This document shows, piece by piece, positions 5,973-15,500 of a stretch of DNA of 17,149 nt. Where the stretch lies: the NCBI GenBank assembly GCA_002387325.1, contig DGIN01000035.1, positions 10,062 to 27,210 of the forward strand. Reading direction: 5' to 3'. The translations under genes and the position numbers were made by a program. Position 1 is the first letter of the stretch; each line of letters opens with the position of its first letter. Origin of the DNA: Bacteroidales bacterium UBA4621 (GTDB taxonomy: Bacteria; Bacteroidota; Bacteroidia; Bacteroidales; Paludibacteraceae). The notes under the pieces are model-generated. The model had not been told where the DNA came from, did no database searches, and saw nothing but the letters and a program-made list of their open reading frames with translations.

Positions 5973-6998
5973 ATGAAAGCATTACGGAAAACACGTCCCG
6001 GATACGGGATCTGGATGGAAGAAGTACCGATACCCGAAGTGGGGGTGAACGATGTACTTATCAAAGTAAAGAAAGCCGCAATCTGCGGTACCGACCTCCA
6101 TATGTATAAGTGGGACGACTGGTCGCAGAAACATTGTATACCGCCTTACACAATGGGACACGAGTTTGTAGGTGAGGTGGTGGAGATAGGACCCGGCGTG
6201 CGAAATACCAAAATCGGCGAGCGGGTAACGGCGGAGGGACATATCGTCTGCGGACATTGCCGCAACTGCCGGCGGGGTATGGGACACGTATGCGAAAACA
6301 GCCTGTCGGTCGGCATATTCGGTAAAGACGGCGCTTTTGCTGAATACGTTACAATACCAGAATCGAACATTGTACATCTCAACCCCGCTATTCCCGACGA
6401 CTTTGCTGCTATTATGGACCCATTTGGCAACGCAACGCATACCGCACTGGCTTTCCCCTTGTTGGGCGAAGATGTGCTGATTACGGGAGCAGGACTGATA
6501 GGTACGATGGCGGCGGGTATATGCCGCTATGCGGGGGCGAAACACGTGGTGGTAACCGACATCAACCCGCTAAGGCTGGAGATCGCAAAAAAGATGGGCG
6601 CCACACTTACGGTGGACGGCTCCAAAGGCGAAACAGTAGAAGAGGCTATGCAACAACTCGGTATCCGTGGTTTCGATGTAGGACTTGAAATGTCCGGCGC
6701 ACCAGCTGCCTTCAACGATATGATACAGCACATGTATAAAGGCTCCAACATTGCACAACTCGGTATCCTGCCATCCAATACACAAGTCAACTGGTCGGAC
6801 GTTATATTCAATGCACTGACTATCAAAGGCATTACAGGACGCCGTATGTGGGAAACTTGGTACCAGATGGAACAGATGCTGCTCGGTGGACTCGACCTCT
6901 CCCCTGTCATTACCCATCATTTCAAATTCGACGACTTTCAAAAAGGCTTCGACATAATGACCTCCGGTCAATGCGGCAAAGTCCTCCTTGAGTGGTAA
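5973..6998 (+). CDS. tdh: L-threonine 3-dehydrogenase
   Basis: This 341-residue zinc-dependent medium-chain dehydrogenase has the same length as E. coli Tdh. It oxidises L-threonine with NAD+ to 2-amino-3-oxobutyrate, the substrate of Kbl. Catalytic zinc ligands are Cys38, His63 and Glu64 (GHE motif). The structural zinc site has Cys93, Cys96, Cys99 and Cys107. His90, near the active site in the E. coli enzyme, is present. The Rossmann motif is GAGLIG (172-177) and Asp196 at the end of the next strand indicates NAD+ preference. ITGRRMWETWYQM (about 289-301) is typical of Tdh rather than of sorbitol or alcohol dehydrogenases. The gap after kbl is 51 nt without a promoter or terminator, so they are cotranscribed. 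All key residues are intact. Confidence 0.95.
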   Translation: MKALRKTRPGYGIWMEEVPIPEVGVNDVLIKVKKAAICGTDLHMYKWDDWSQKHCIPPYTMGHEFVGEVVEIGPGVRNTKIGERVTAEGHIVCGHCRNCRRGMGHVCENSLSVGIFGKDGAFAEYVTIPESNIVHLNPAIPDDFAAIMDPFGNATHTALAFPLLGEDVLITGAGLIGTMAAGICRYAGAKHVVVTDINPLRLEIAKKMGATLTVDGSKGETVEEAMQQLGIRGFDVGLEMSGAPAAFNDMIQHMYKGSNIAQLGILPSNTQVNWSDVIFNALTIKGITGRRMWETWYQMEQMLLGGLDLSPVITHHFKFDDFQKGFDIMTSGQCGKVLLEW

Positions 6999-7012
6999 TA
7001 AAGAATAAAAAG

Positions 7013-7048
7013 AGCCTATAATCTCTTTCAAAACAGGGATTATGGGTT
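7013..7048 (+). terminator. imperfect hairpin between tdh and the M16 protease gene
   Basis: AGCCTATAATC (7013-7023) pairs with GATTATGGGTT (7038-7048), nine Watson-Crick and two G-T pairs, and two more pairs are possible inside the 14-nt loop. Only a short T-rich tail (TTCATTTGT) follows. It may be a weak terminator for kbl-tdh or an attenuator ahead of the protease gene, whose ATG is 20 nt downstream. Confidence 0.4.
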
Positions 7049-7067
7049 CATTTGTATATCAAAGATT

Positions 7068-9965
7068 ATGACAAGGTTTTTTACGTGTATAGCGTTGTTG
7101 CTGTGCGTGTTATCGCTGCCGGCGCAACAGAACAACGGATTGGTTGAGTACAAGTTGGACAATGGTCTGACAGTTATGCTGTGGGAAGATCACGACCAAT
7201 CCGATGTACAAGGGTGGACGGTTGTGCGGGCAGGGTCAATAGACGAACCTGAAACAGCAACGGGTTTGGCGCATTACTTGGAGCATATGCTTTTTAAGGG
7301 TACAGATCGCATTGGTACACTCGACTGGAAGAAAGAACGCCCTTTGTACGAACACGTGATTGCACTCTACGATACGTTGGCAATGACCGATGATGCTAAA
7401 GCCCGTGAGGCGATACAAACTCGTATCAACCAAGTGTCATGCGAAGAAGCACTCTATTCGGCTACTGATGAGTTCCCCAATCTGATACAGAGTATCGGTG
7501 GCGAGGGACTGAACGCCTTTACCACTTATGATGAGACGTGTTTTATGAACTCATTCCCCGGCTACCAGTTGGAACGTTGGCTCACACTCTATTCCGACCG
7601 GCTGATAAATCCTGTATTCCGCTCTTTTCAAGCCGAATTGGAGAACGTGTTTGAGGAATACAATATGTATCTTGACGACAACTCAACCCACGTGCAGAAC
7701 TTTGTCAATGGTCATTTGTATGAAGGACACGCCTATGCACGCGACATCATCGGTTATCCGGAGGATTTGAAGAACCCCAAACTGCGCCAACTGATTGACT
7801 TCTATAATACATGGTACGTGCCGAATAATATGGCACTTATCCTTGTGGGGGATTTTGATGTGGAGACGGCAAAACCGCTTATTGAAAAGACATTCGGCCG
7901 TTTACAGGCAAAGCCGTTACCCGCACGCTGTATTTATTCAAATACTGATTTTTCAAAAGACGAACGGTTCTCTGCCAAGTTGGGCTATATGCCTATGCTG
8001 GAAATAGGTTATAAAGGTGTTCCCGCAGGCGATAAAGACGAACTGCTGCTCGATTTTGTGGCTGCATTGCTTTCTAACTCTATGCAGGTCGGTCTGTTGG
8101 ATAAATTAGTATTGGATAGCAAGGTTATGTATGCATGGGCAAGCAACGATGCGCGTCGCGATCAAGGGCGTATCGGGCTTGTGGCAGTACCGTATTTGGA
8201 TGCAGAAACGCAACAATACCATTCGTTGCCAGAAGTCGAGGACTATATAATGGCAGAGATTAAAAAACTGATTGCCGGTAATATAGATACCACTCTTGTT
8301 GAAGCGGTGCGCGAAAATTTTTATCAGCAGTTTGACCGCACGATGGAGTACCCGCAGATGAAAGTGCGTTTGTTGGAACATAGTTTCGTTTATCAGCAGC
8401 CTGTTGAACAACTTCTGCAACAGAAAAAGCAGGTTGCTGCCATCACGCTCTCTGATATCAGGCGTGTGGCAAAACAGTACTTGTCTGCTCCACGCAAAAC
8501 CTTTGAGATAGAAGAGGGCAATCCGAAGAAAAACAAACTGCCAAAACCTGAAATTTTGCCACTCGCACCCCCAAAAGGCGAGTCGGACTACTGTGTTCAT
8601 TTTGATACTATTCCGGCAGGACATTTGGTGCCGAAATTTATCAATTTCAATGACATTGACCAGGATAACTTCTACGAAGGTGTACATGTCTATTGTACAC
8701 CCAATACTCAGAATCATATATTCTCTTTGCGCTTGAAATATGGGGTGGGGACTTATGAAATCCCGCTTTTGGAGTATGTTACGGCACTGATGAATATATC
8801 GGGCGTAAAGGGCAATCCGGGAATGACTTCGGCAGAGTTTCGCGCCCGCTTGGCGCAACTTGGCGCTAAATGTACTTATTCGGTTACGGATGACTATTTT
8901 ATAGTGGATATAGAAGGTAATGAAGACAACCTGCAAGAGATTGTCTCGTTGGTCAACCTTCATCTGTTGTTTCCTAATTTCAATTCGGAGAACGATTTGT
9001 TGCTCAACAATATAAAAGGGCAAGAGTACTCTATGCGCCAAATGGAGCAGAAAAATACTGATATGGTAGCCGATGCGGCAATGGAATATATGCGTTATGG
9101 AGAAAACTCGGCGTATATACGCCGCCCGGCTCTGCAAGATGTGCTCGAATTGACCGCTTCGCAGTTAGAGAGTGAACTGCATCGTGCTTTGGACTACGAA
9201 TTGGAAATCCACTATGCAGGAGCATTGCCAGCTATGAATGTAAAATCCATTCTTTATGGTCGTCTGCCAATGGCAGAATATGCACGTCCGAGTACATCGC
9301 CGGTGGAGCGTCCGATAATGCCTGTTGATAAAGATGTAATCTATTTTCTGCCCGATGCTTCTATGCAGCAGGCAAAGATTTATTTCTTGATAGACGGAGA
9401 GCCGTATTCTATCAATGAGGCGGTTCATTATATGGCATTTAATGAGTATTTCGGTGGCGGGTTCTCGGGATTGGTAATGAACGAAATACGTGAAAAACGC
9501 TCGATGGCCTATACAGCGTATGGATATTTTGAGCGACCGGAGGTGCAAGGGCGCACTACTCGTTTTGTCGGCTATGTCGGTACGCAGTCCGACAAGGTGG
9601 CGGATGCTATTGATGTGTATATGAGTCTTCTGGATTCAATGCCGGAATATCCCGCTACCATAGAGAATATCCGCACAATGTTGCGCCAATCGGTGCTGTC
9701 GCATAAGCCTACGTTCCGCAAGAAAAGTGAACGTTTGACGAGCCTGATGCGCTTGGGGTACGCTATTGATCCCGCCACTTTGGAGGTTCGTCAGATACAG
9801 CGGCTTAAATTTGATGATATAGACACTTTCTGGCGTACGCATATCCAAGGCAAGCCGGTGGCTATCTTGATTGTGGGCGACCCGAAACTGATTGACCAAA
9901 AGCAGATTAAGGCACATCACGGCAAAATTACCAAACTCAGCAAAAACAAACTGTTCAGTTATTGA
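7068..9965 (+). CDS. M16 family zinc metallopeptidase, two-lobed (insulinase/PqqL-like)
   Basis: The 965-residue product has a Sec signal peptide (hydrophobic residues about 4-17, cleavage near LPA-Q), so it is periplasmic. The inverted zinc motif HYLEH gives His69, Glu72 (base) and His73. The third ligand is probably Glu190 in ELENVFEEYN. The spacing between them is about 40 residues longer than the usual 76-77, owing to an inserted helical segment (about 83-145), as I recall from related Bacteroidota M16 proteins. A first M16 C-type domain follows (VPNNMALILVGDF, about 248-260). The second half is the catalytically inactive lobe, with YFGGGFSGLVMNEIREKRS (about 795-813). The lobes would enclose peptides in a chamber. 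Substrates cannot be deduced. It could share transcripts with era, 8 nt downstream. Its use of TTG, GTG and CGT codons differs from the C-rich third positions of the GH28 and kbl genes. Confidence 0.9.
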   Translation: MTRFFTCIALLLCVLSLPAQQNNGLVEYKLDNGLTVMLWEDHDQSDVQGWTVVRAGSIDEPETATGLAHYLEHMLFKGTDRIGTLDWKKERPLYEHVIALYDTLAMTDDAKAREAIQTRINQVSCEEALYSATDEFPNLIQSIGGEGLNAFTTYDETCFMNSFPGYQLERWLTLYSDRLINPVFRSFQAELENVFEEYNMYLDDNSTHVQNFVNGHLYEGHAYARDIIGYPEDLKNPKLRQLIDFYNTWYVPNNMALILVGDFDVETAKPLIEKTFGRLQAKPLPARCIYSNTDFSKDERFSAKLGYMPMLEIGYKGVPAGDKDELLLDFVAALLSNSMQVGLLDKLVLDSKVMYAWASNDARRDQGRIGLVAVPYLDAETQQYHSLPEVEDYIMAEIKKLIAGNIDTTLVEAVRENFYQQFDRTMEYPQMKVRLLEHSFVYQQPVEQLLQQKKQVAAITLSDIRRVAKQYLSAPRKTFEIEEGNPKKNKLPKPEILPLAPPKGESDYCVHFDTIPAGHLVPKFINFNDIDQDNFYEGVHVYCTPNTQNHIFSLRLKYGVGTYEIPLLEYVTALMNISGVKGNPGMTSAEFRARLAQLGAKCTYSVTDDYFIVDIEGNEDNLQEIVSLVNLHLLFPNFNSENDLLLNNIKGQEYSMRQMEQKNTDMVADAAMEYMRYGENSAYIRRPALQDVLELTASQLESELHRALDYELEIHYAGALPAMNVKSILYGRLPMAEYARPSTSPVERPIMPVDKDVIYFLPDASMQQAKIYFLIDGEPYSINEAVHYMAFNEYFGGGFSGLVMNEIREKRSMAYTAYGYFERPEVQGRTTRFVGYVGTQSDKVADAIDVYMSLLDSMPEYPATIENIRTMLRQSVLSHKPTFRKKSERLTSLMRLGYAIDPATLEVRQIQRLKFDDIDTFWRTHIQGKPVAILIVGDPKLIDQKQIKAHHGKITKLSKNKLFSY

Positions 9966-9973
9966 TTAGTCCT

Positions 9974-10891
9974 ATGCACAAAGCAGGTTTTGTAAACATA
10001 GTGGGCAACCCCAACGTGGGCAAATCGACGCTTATGAATGCTCTTGTAGGCGAGCGTCTGTCTATCATCACCTCCAAGGCGCAGACCACCCGCCATCGTA
10101 TTATGGGTATTGTTAATGGCGATGATTTCCAAATGGTTTATTCCGATACTCCCGGTGTACTCCATCCCAATTATAAGTTGCAGGAGCAGATGCTCGAATT
10201 CTCCCGCTCGGCATTGGTGGACGCCGATGTGCTGCTTTATGTAACCGATGTGCAGGACAATGTGGATAAAAATGCCGATTTCCTCGAAAAGGTAAAGAAA
10301 ATGGCTGCACAGCCGGGCAAATGCCGGGTATTCCTCGTTATCAACAAGATAGACCTCACTACGCAGGATACGCTTGAACGTCTGGTTGAGTTCTGGCATA
10401 CACAACTGCCCGAAGCCACCATTTTCCCAATCTCTGCCAGAGAGCGTTTCGGCGTGGCGCAACTCTTTGATGCCATTCGCAATGCATTGCCGGAGTGTCC
10501 GCCGTTCTTCCCAAAAGACCAACTCACAGACAAGCCCGCCCGCTTCTTTGTGGACGAGATAATTCGTGAGAAAATTCTCCTTTCCTACGACAAAGAAATC
10601 CCCTACTCGGTAGAGGTGGAGGTGGAATCGTTCAAAGACGAATCACCTTCACCGCAACACCCCCAAGGACTGATACGCATCAGTGCGGTTATTTATGTGG
10701 AGCGTGACAGTCAAAAGGGTATTATCATCGGTAAGGCAGGCACTGCTCTCAAGCGTGTCGGCACGCTTGCCCGTACAGAGATAGAGGAATTCTTTCAAAA
10801 ACCGGTATTTTTGCAACTCTTTGTCAAAGTGGACAAGGATTGGCGCAGCAACCAAGCCCGTCTCAAACATTACGGCTACGATCTCAACTAA
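9974..10891 (+). CDS. era: GTPase Era
   Basis: This is an essential GTP-binding protein that binds the 3' end of 16S rRNA during 30S maturation. The product is 305 residues from the ATG at 9974. An upstream TTG at 9962 is in frame but overlaps the protease stop codon and adds only four residues, while MHKAGFVNIVG is a natural start for the family. GTPase motifs: G1 GNPNVGKST (11-19), G2 near QTTRHR (37-42), G3 DTPG (58-61), G4 NKID (124-127), G5 SAR (154-156). The C-terminal KH domain has the GKAG loop (253-256) in GIIIGKAGTALKRVG. No motif is missing. It is the last gene before a strong terminator. Confidence 0.96.
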   Translation: MHKAGFVNIVGNPNVGKSTLMNALVGERLSIITSKAQTTRHRIMGIVNGDDFQMVYSDTPGVLHPNYKLQEQMLEFSRSALVDADVLLYVTDVQDNVDKNADFLEKVKKMAAQPGKCRVFLVINKIDLTTQDTLERLVEFWHTQLPEATIFPISARERFGVAQLFDAIRNALPECPPFFPKDQLTDKPARFFVDEIIREKILLSYDKEIPYSVEVEVESFKDESPSPQHPQGLIRISAVIYVERDSQKGIIIGKAGTALKRVGTLARTEIEEFFQKPVFLQLFVKVDKDWRSNQARLKHYGYDLN

Positions 10892-10908
10892 AATGTATTG
10901 TATAGAAT

Positions 10909-10958
10909 CCGTTGGCGGTATCAGATTAGTGCATATCTGATACCGCCAACGGGTTTTT
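10909..10958 (+). terminator. strong rho-independent terminator after era
   Basis: CCGTTGGCGGTATCAGAT (10909-10926) and its exact reverse complement (10935-10952) form an 18-bp perfect stem with an 8-nt loop, followed by GTTTTTAT. It starts 18 nt after the era stop. On the minus strand no T run follows, so it is less clearly a terminator for the efflux operon. Confidence 0.92.
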
Positions 10959-10966
10959 ATATATAT

Positions 10967-11036
10967 GGGTTCTCTCTATAATTCTTCTCTCTCTATAATT
11001 CTTCTCTCTCTATAATTTAATTCTTCTCTCTCTATA
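10967..11036. repeat. 17-bp pyrimidine-rich tandem repeat, 3 units plus a partial
   Basis: ATTCTTCTCTCTCTATA occurs perfectly at 10981-10997 and 10998-11014 and, after a 5-nt spacer (ATTTA), again at 11020-11036. A partial copy ending TTCTCTCTATA precedes them at 10970-10980. The array fills the gap between the convergent era and efflux operons, ending 9 nt from the efflux operon's last stop codon. Confidence 0.85.
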
Positions 11037-11045
11037 TGTATTCCT

Positions 11046-12440
11046 CTATGGTTGGTTATACTCGTTGCCGCCACCGAGGGAGTGGTAGAGGGAGACGAGG
11101 GACTGGAGGAGAGACATACGGTTGCTGATGCGGGTGAACTCTGCGGTGAGGAGACTGTTTTGGGCGGTCAAGACCTCCAAGTAGGTGGTGCTGCCGTACT
11201 GCATCTTGAGCGAAGTGGCACGTTGGGCACGGCTGAGCGCCTCCACCTGCTTGTCGTAGAGTTCGCATTTGGCATATGCCGTTTGGTAGGCGTGGAGAGC
11301 GTCATTTACCTCGTTGCCCGCCGAGAGAACCGTTTGTGTGAACGTGAGCAGGGCTTCCTGTTGCTGCGACTTTGCCATCTTGACTTGCGCAATGTTGCGC
11401 CCGGAGTTGAATAGAGGGACGACAAGGCTTGCTGCAAGACTGGATACCATAGTCATCGGGTCGATGATGGTGTTGTAACTATGGTTCGTCCAGCCGAACA
11501 TACCGCTCAGGTTGAGCGATGGCAGGCAGTTGCTGCGCGAGAGATTGGCGGCATAGAAAGCGCGTGCCATATTCTGTTGTGCAGCGCGTACATCGGGGCG
11601 GTTGTAGAGCAGTTGTGCGGGTACACCGACCTCAATATTCTGCGGCAAGACCTGTGCATCAAGCGTGCTGCGAGGGATAGGGCGGTAGGTGGTGCCGAGC
11701 ATGAGACAGAGCGCATTCTCGGTTTGGCGTATCTGCTGACGGAAATCGAGCACCATAGTCTGTATGGAATAGTAGGTGGCTTCCATCTGGGTAACCGCCG
11801 CTTCGTCGGACATACCCGCCTCTTTCATACGGCGTATGGTGTTGATGGTCTTTGCCCATGTCTGTTCGTTCTCCTCGGCGGTCTGCAACTGTGCATCGAG
11901 CATGAGGAGCGTATAGTAGGCATTCGCCACACCGGCGATGAGTCCGCATCGTACGGCTTGCTCATAGTCGAGTGCCTGCTGCTTGGCGGCTTTGGCACCA
12001 CGGAGGGAGTTGAGCGTGCGTCCGAAGATGTCTATCTCCCAAGAAGCCGAGGCGACAAGGTCGTAGGTGCCCTGCCGGATGCTGTACTGCGGCGAGAAAC
12101 CGCCTTGCGGGGCAAGGCTGACAGACGGCAGATAGGCAAGTTGCGCCCCGCGGAGAGATGCTTCGGCTTGCAGGACATGCTCGTGAGCGATGCGCAGGTC
12201 GAGGTTGCTGTCGAGGGCTTGACGGATAAGGTCTTGGAGGAGCGGGTCGGTGAAGAGTGCGTCCCACGAGAGGTTGCCGAGGTTCTGTGCGGTATCGGAC
12301 AGAGACAAGTCGCCATAGAGGGTGGAGTCGATGCCCTGTACGGGGTGGTACTTGCCGTAGATACCGCAGGAGGACAAAGAGACGAAGAACAAAGGACAAA
12401 GAACAAAAAATAAAATGTTCCGTTTATGTATTTGGTTCAT
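11046..12440 (-). CDS. TolC/NodT-type outer-membrane efflux lipoprotein
   Basis: This is the outer-membrane channel of a tripartite RND pump. From the ATG at 12440 the product has 464 residues with a lipoprotein signal (hydrophobic core, then LSSC; Cys25). An upstream in-frame TTG (12482) would put 14 extra residues before the signal and is rejected. Two outer-membrane efflux repeats are visible. The first includes ALDSNLDLRIAHEHVLQAEASLRGAQLAYLPSV-type helical sequence (about residues 75-110). The second includes the NodT hallmark RPDVRAAQQNMARAFYAANLSR. The C-terminal helices have LKMQYGSTTYLEVLTAQNSLL. Length is typical of OprM-like proteins. It is the last gene of the operon, 147 nt after the pump gene, a gap that contains an 11-bp repeat. 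Confidence 0.92.
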   Translation of the reverse strand: MNQIHKRNILFFVLCPLFFVSLSSCGIYGKYHPVQGIDSTLYGDLSLSDTAQNLGNLSWDALFTDPLLQDLIRQALDSNLDLRIAHEHVLQAEASLRGAQLAYLPSVSLAPQGGFSPQYSIRQGTYDLVASASWEIDIFGRTLNSLRGAKAAKQQALDYEQAVRCGLIAGVANAYYTLLMLDAQLQTAEENEQTWAKTINTIRRMKEAGMSDEAAVTQMEATYYSIQTMVLDFRQQIRQTENALCLMLGTTYRPIPRSTLDAQVLPQNIEVGVPAQLLYNRPDVRAAQQNMARAFYAANLSRSNCLPSLNLSGMFGWTNHSYNTIIDPMTMVSSLAASLVVPLFNSGRNIAQVKMAKSQQQEALLTFTQTVLSAGNEVNDALHAYQTAYAKCELYDKQVEALSRAQRATSLKMQYGSTTYLEVLTAQNSLLTAEFTRISNRMSLLQSLVSLYHSLGGGNEYNQP

Positions 12441-12489
12441 TTCTAAAATCTTAATAATTGATACTTTTTGAAGTGTGCGCAAGGGTAGT

Positions 12490-12522
12490 CTATCCTATAA
12501 CCATCCTATAACTATCCTATGC
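12490..12522. repeat. 11-bp tandem repeat, 3 units, upstream of the OMF gene
   Basis: CTATCCTATAA (12490-12500), CCATCCTATAA (12501-12511) and CTATCCTATGC (12512-12522) lie in exact 11-bp register in the gap between the pump and outer-membrane channel genes, 50 nt before the latter's ATG. Confidence 0.8.
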
Positions 12523-12587
12523 TGTTTTTCGCAGAGATAAAATACACCTGTTGCACACCTCAAATCTTAACAAAACGCACTTTTTCG

Positions 12588-15500
12588 TTATTCCGTGCGG
12601 CGGTTCTTGCGGCGTTTCTCGTCGAGGTGTTGGAAGACCACAAAGAGCGATGGCACGAGGAAAAGCAGTGCCAATGTGCCAACGATACTACCGCCGACGA
12701 CCCCCGTACCGAGACTGCGGTTACCATTGGCGCCGACGCCCATAGCCGCTACCATCGGGAGCATACCGAAGATAAGCGTGAGGACGGTCATCATAATAGG
12801 TCGCAGACGCGCGCCGGCAGCGTCGATAGCGGCATCTTGCAGGCTCTTGCCCGCCTTGCGGCGCTCGGAAGCGTACTCGGTGATAAGGATAGCCGTTTTG
12901 CTCAACAGACCGATCAACATGATGACACCCGTCTGGAGGTAGATATTGTTCTCGAGGCCGCAGATCTTAGTCAGCAGGAACGAACCCATGAGACCTACCG
13001 GCACGGCGATGATGATAGCCAGCGGGAGGCGGAAGGACTCGTACAATGCCGATAGAATGAGGTAGATAAAGACAATACAGATGAAGAAAATAACCGCTGT
13101 GGTGCTGTTGCTCGACTGGCTCTCCTCGCGGGTGATACCGCCGTAATCGACGGCATATTGCGACGGAAGCATCTGCGCTGCCACCTCCTGCACCGCCTTG
13201 ATAGCATCGCCCGACGAATAGCCGTCGGCAGGCATTGCGCTGACAGAGATGGAGTTGTAGAGGTTGAAGCGCGTCAGTTTGTCGGCACCATAGACACGGC
13301 GCAGAGAGACAAACTGCGACAGGGGAGCCATCTCGCCACTATGGAGACGGACAAAGGTGTTGTCGAGACTGCGCTCGTCCATACGCTGCTTGGGGTCGCC
13401 CATAATCTGCACTTTATAGACCTTGCCGAAACGGTTGAAATCGCTGACGTACTGACCGCCGTAGTAACCCGACAGGCAGGCGAGTACCTCGTTGGCGGTG
13501 ATACCCGATCGCTGGCATTTGGCGGCATCGACACTCACCTCCCACTGCGGGAAATTGAGGTTGAAGGACGTGAACGCCACGCTGATTTCCTTGCGTTGGT
13601 TCAGCGCACTAATGAACTGCTGTGCATAGTTGTAGAACTGGTGCATATCGCCGCCCACCTTGTCTTCGAGGTTGATATCCAGAGCGTTGCCGGTACCGTA
13701 ACCCGAAATCTGCGCGGGTGCCATAGCGAAGACGGTAGCATCCTTGATGTCGGCGGTGAGTGCATAGACTTTGCCGATGACAGCACCGACCGCCTGGTCT
13801 TTGCGAGTACGTTCAGCCCACGGTTTGAGTTTGAGAATGATATTACCTGCGGCACTTGACTCACCGGAGATCAGTCCGTATCCCGCTGTGCTGTTCAGTT
13901 CCGCCACCTCGGGGATAGTCATGAGACGGTTTTCAATTTCGCGCATAATGTCGTCGGTTGTGGCAAGCGAACTGCCGGGAGGGGTGTCAATGTTGATCAT
14001 CACGGTGCCGAGGTCCTCGTCGGGGACGAGACCGGTCTTGGTGGTGTTCATCAGTACGACCATTAGGGCAACGCCCAAAGCGGCGGTGAGGAAGGACATC
14101 CACGGGTGTTTGACGAAATGTGCGGCACCACGCTGATACCATGCGGTGAGGCGGTCAAAGCCGCGGTTCCACTTGTCGGAGAAGCGGAAACGCCAACGCT
14201 TGTAGCCGCGGAGGTTGTCGATGTTGGTCTCCTTGGGGCGGAGCAACAGGGCGCAGAGGGCGGGGCAGGTGGTGAGCGCATTGAGGGCGGATATACCTAC
14301 CGCCACCGCCATAGTCAGACCGAACTGGCGATAGAAGACACCACTGGTGCCACCGATAAAACTGATAGGGATGAATACCGCCATAAAGACGAGCGACGAA
14401 GTGATGATAGCCACTGCCACATCTTTGGTACCGTACACCGTGGCTTGGAAGGGGTTTTTGTATCCCGCATCGAAACGGCTGTGCACCGCCTCGACGACCA
14501 CGATGGAGTCGTCCACCACCGTACCGATGACCAGGACGAGGGCAAAAAGCGTGATAAGGTTGATAGAGAAACCCGCCACGACCATAAAAGCAAACGTACC
14601 GATAAGCGAGACGATGATGCTGACAAAGGGAATGAGCGTCGAGCACCAGTCCTGCAAGAAAAGCAGCACGATGAGGATCACCAGCAGGATTGCCTCGATA
14701 AGGGTCTTGACCACGTTGTGGATAGAGGCGTAGAGGAAATCGTTAGTGGACATCATTTGTGTGATTTTCACACCCTTTGGGGCATGTGCCTGTACATTCG
14801 CCAGCAGGGCATCTATTTGATTATTCACATCGGTAGCGTTGGAACCGGCTGTCTGGAAGACCATACACTGCACGCCGTGATGCCCGTTCTGACGACCGTC
14901 GAAGCCGTAACTCTCCTCGCCCAACTCGATGTCGGCGATGTCACGCAGGTGCAGCACTTCGCCGTCGGCAGTGGAGCGGATGACTATCTGACCGAATTCC
15001 TCGGGGGTTTGCAGACGACCTTTGTATTTCATAGTGTATTGGTACGCCTCGGGGGAGTTTTCGCCGATAGCCCCCGTAGCCGACTCGATATTCTGCTCGG
15101 CGAGAGCAGCGGTTACGTCACTCGGTACCAAACCGTATTGCGCCATCACGTCGGGGCGCATCCATATACGCATCGAGTAGTTGCCGCCCAAGACCACCAT
15201 CTGCCCGACACCCTGAATACGCAGCAGTTCGGGCTTGATATTGATGTTGATGTAGTTGCTGAGGAAAGTCTGGTCGTAGGTGTCGTCGGGCGAGGAGACT
15301 GTGAAGATCTGCAGCATACTCGTCTGACGCTTAAACGCCTGCACACCTACCACCTTGACCTCGGAGGGCAACTGCGCCGTAGCCGACGAAATTTTGTTCT
15401 GTACATTCACCGCCGCCATATCGGGGTCGGTGCCCTGCTTGAAATAGACATATATCTCCGCCGAACCGGTGTTGGTTGCCGTGGAGGTCATATAGGTCAT

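Noticed and set aside
8106..9137. 343-codon minus-strand frame opposite the M16 protease gene
   Set aside because: It is antisense to a well-supported protease and has no motif.
9962..9973. upstream TTG start for era
   Set aside because: It overlaps the stop codon of the preceding gene and adds only four residues; the ATG at 9974 gives the standard Era N-terminus.
10967..11036. possible CRISPR array in the 17-bp repeats
   Set aside because: Units are too short, directly adjacent without unique spacers, and no cas genes are present.
11481..12413. 310-codon plus-strand frame opposite the outer-membrane channel gene
   Set aside because: It is a shadow of the NodT-type lipoprotein gene, which has signal, hallmark motifs and operon context.
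12441..12482. upstream TTG start for the outer-membrane channel gene
   Set aside because: It would place 14 polar residues before a proper lipoprotein signal that begins at the ATG at 12440.
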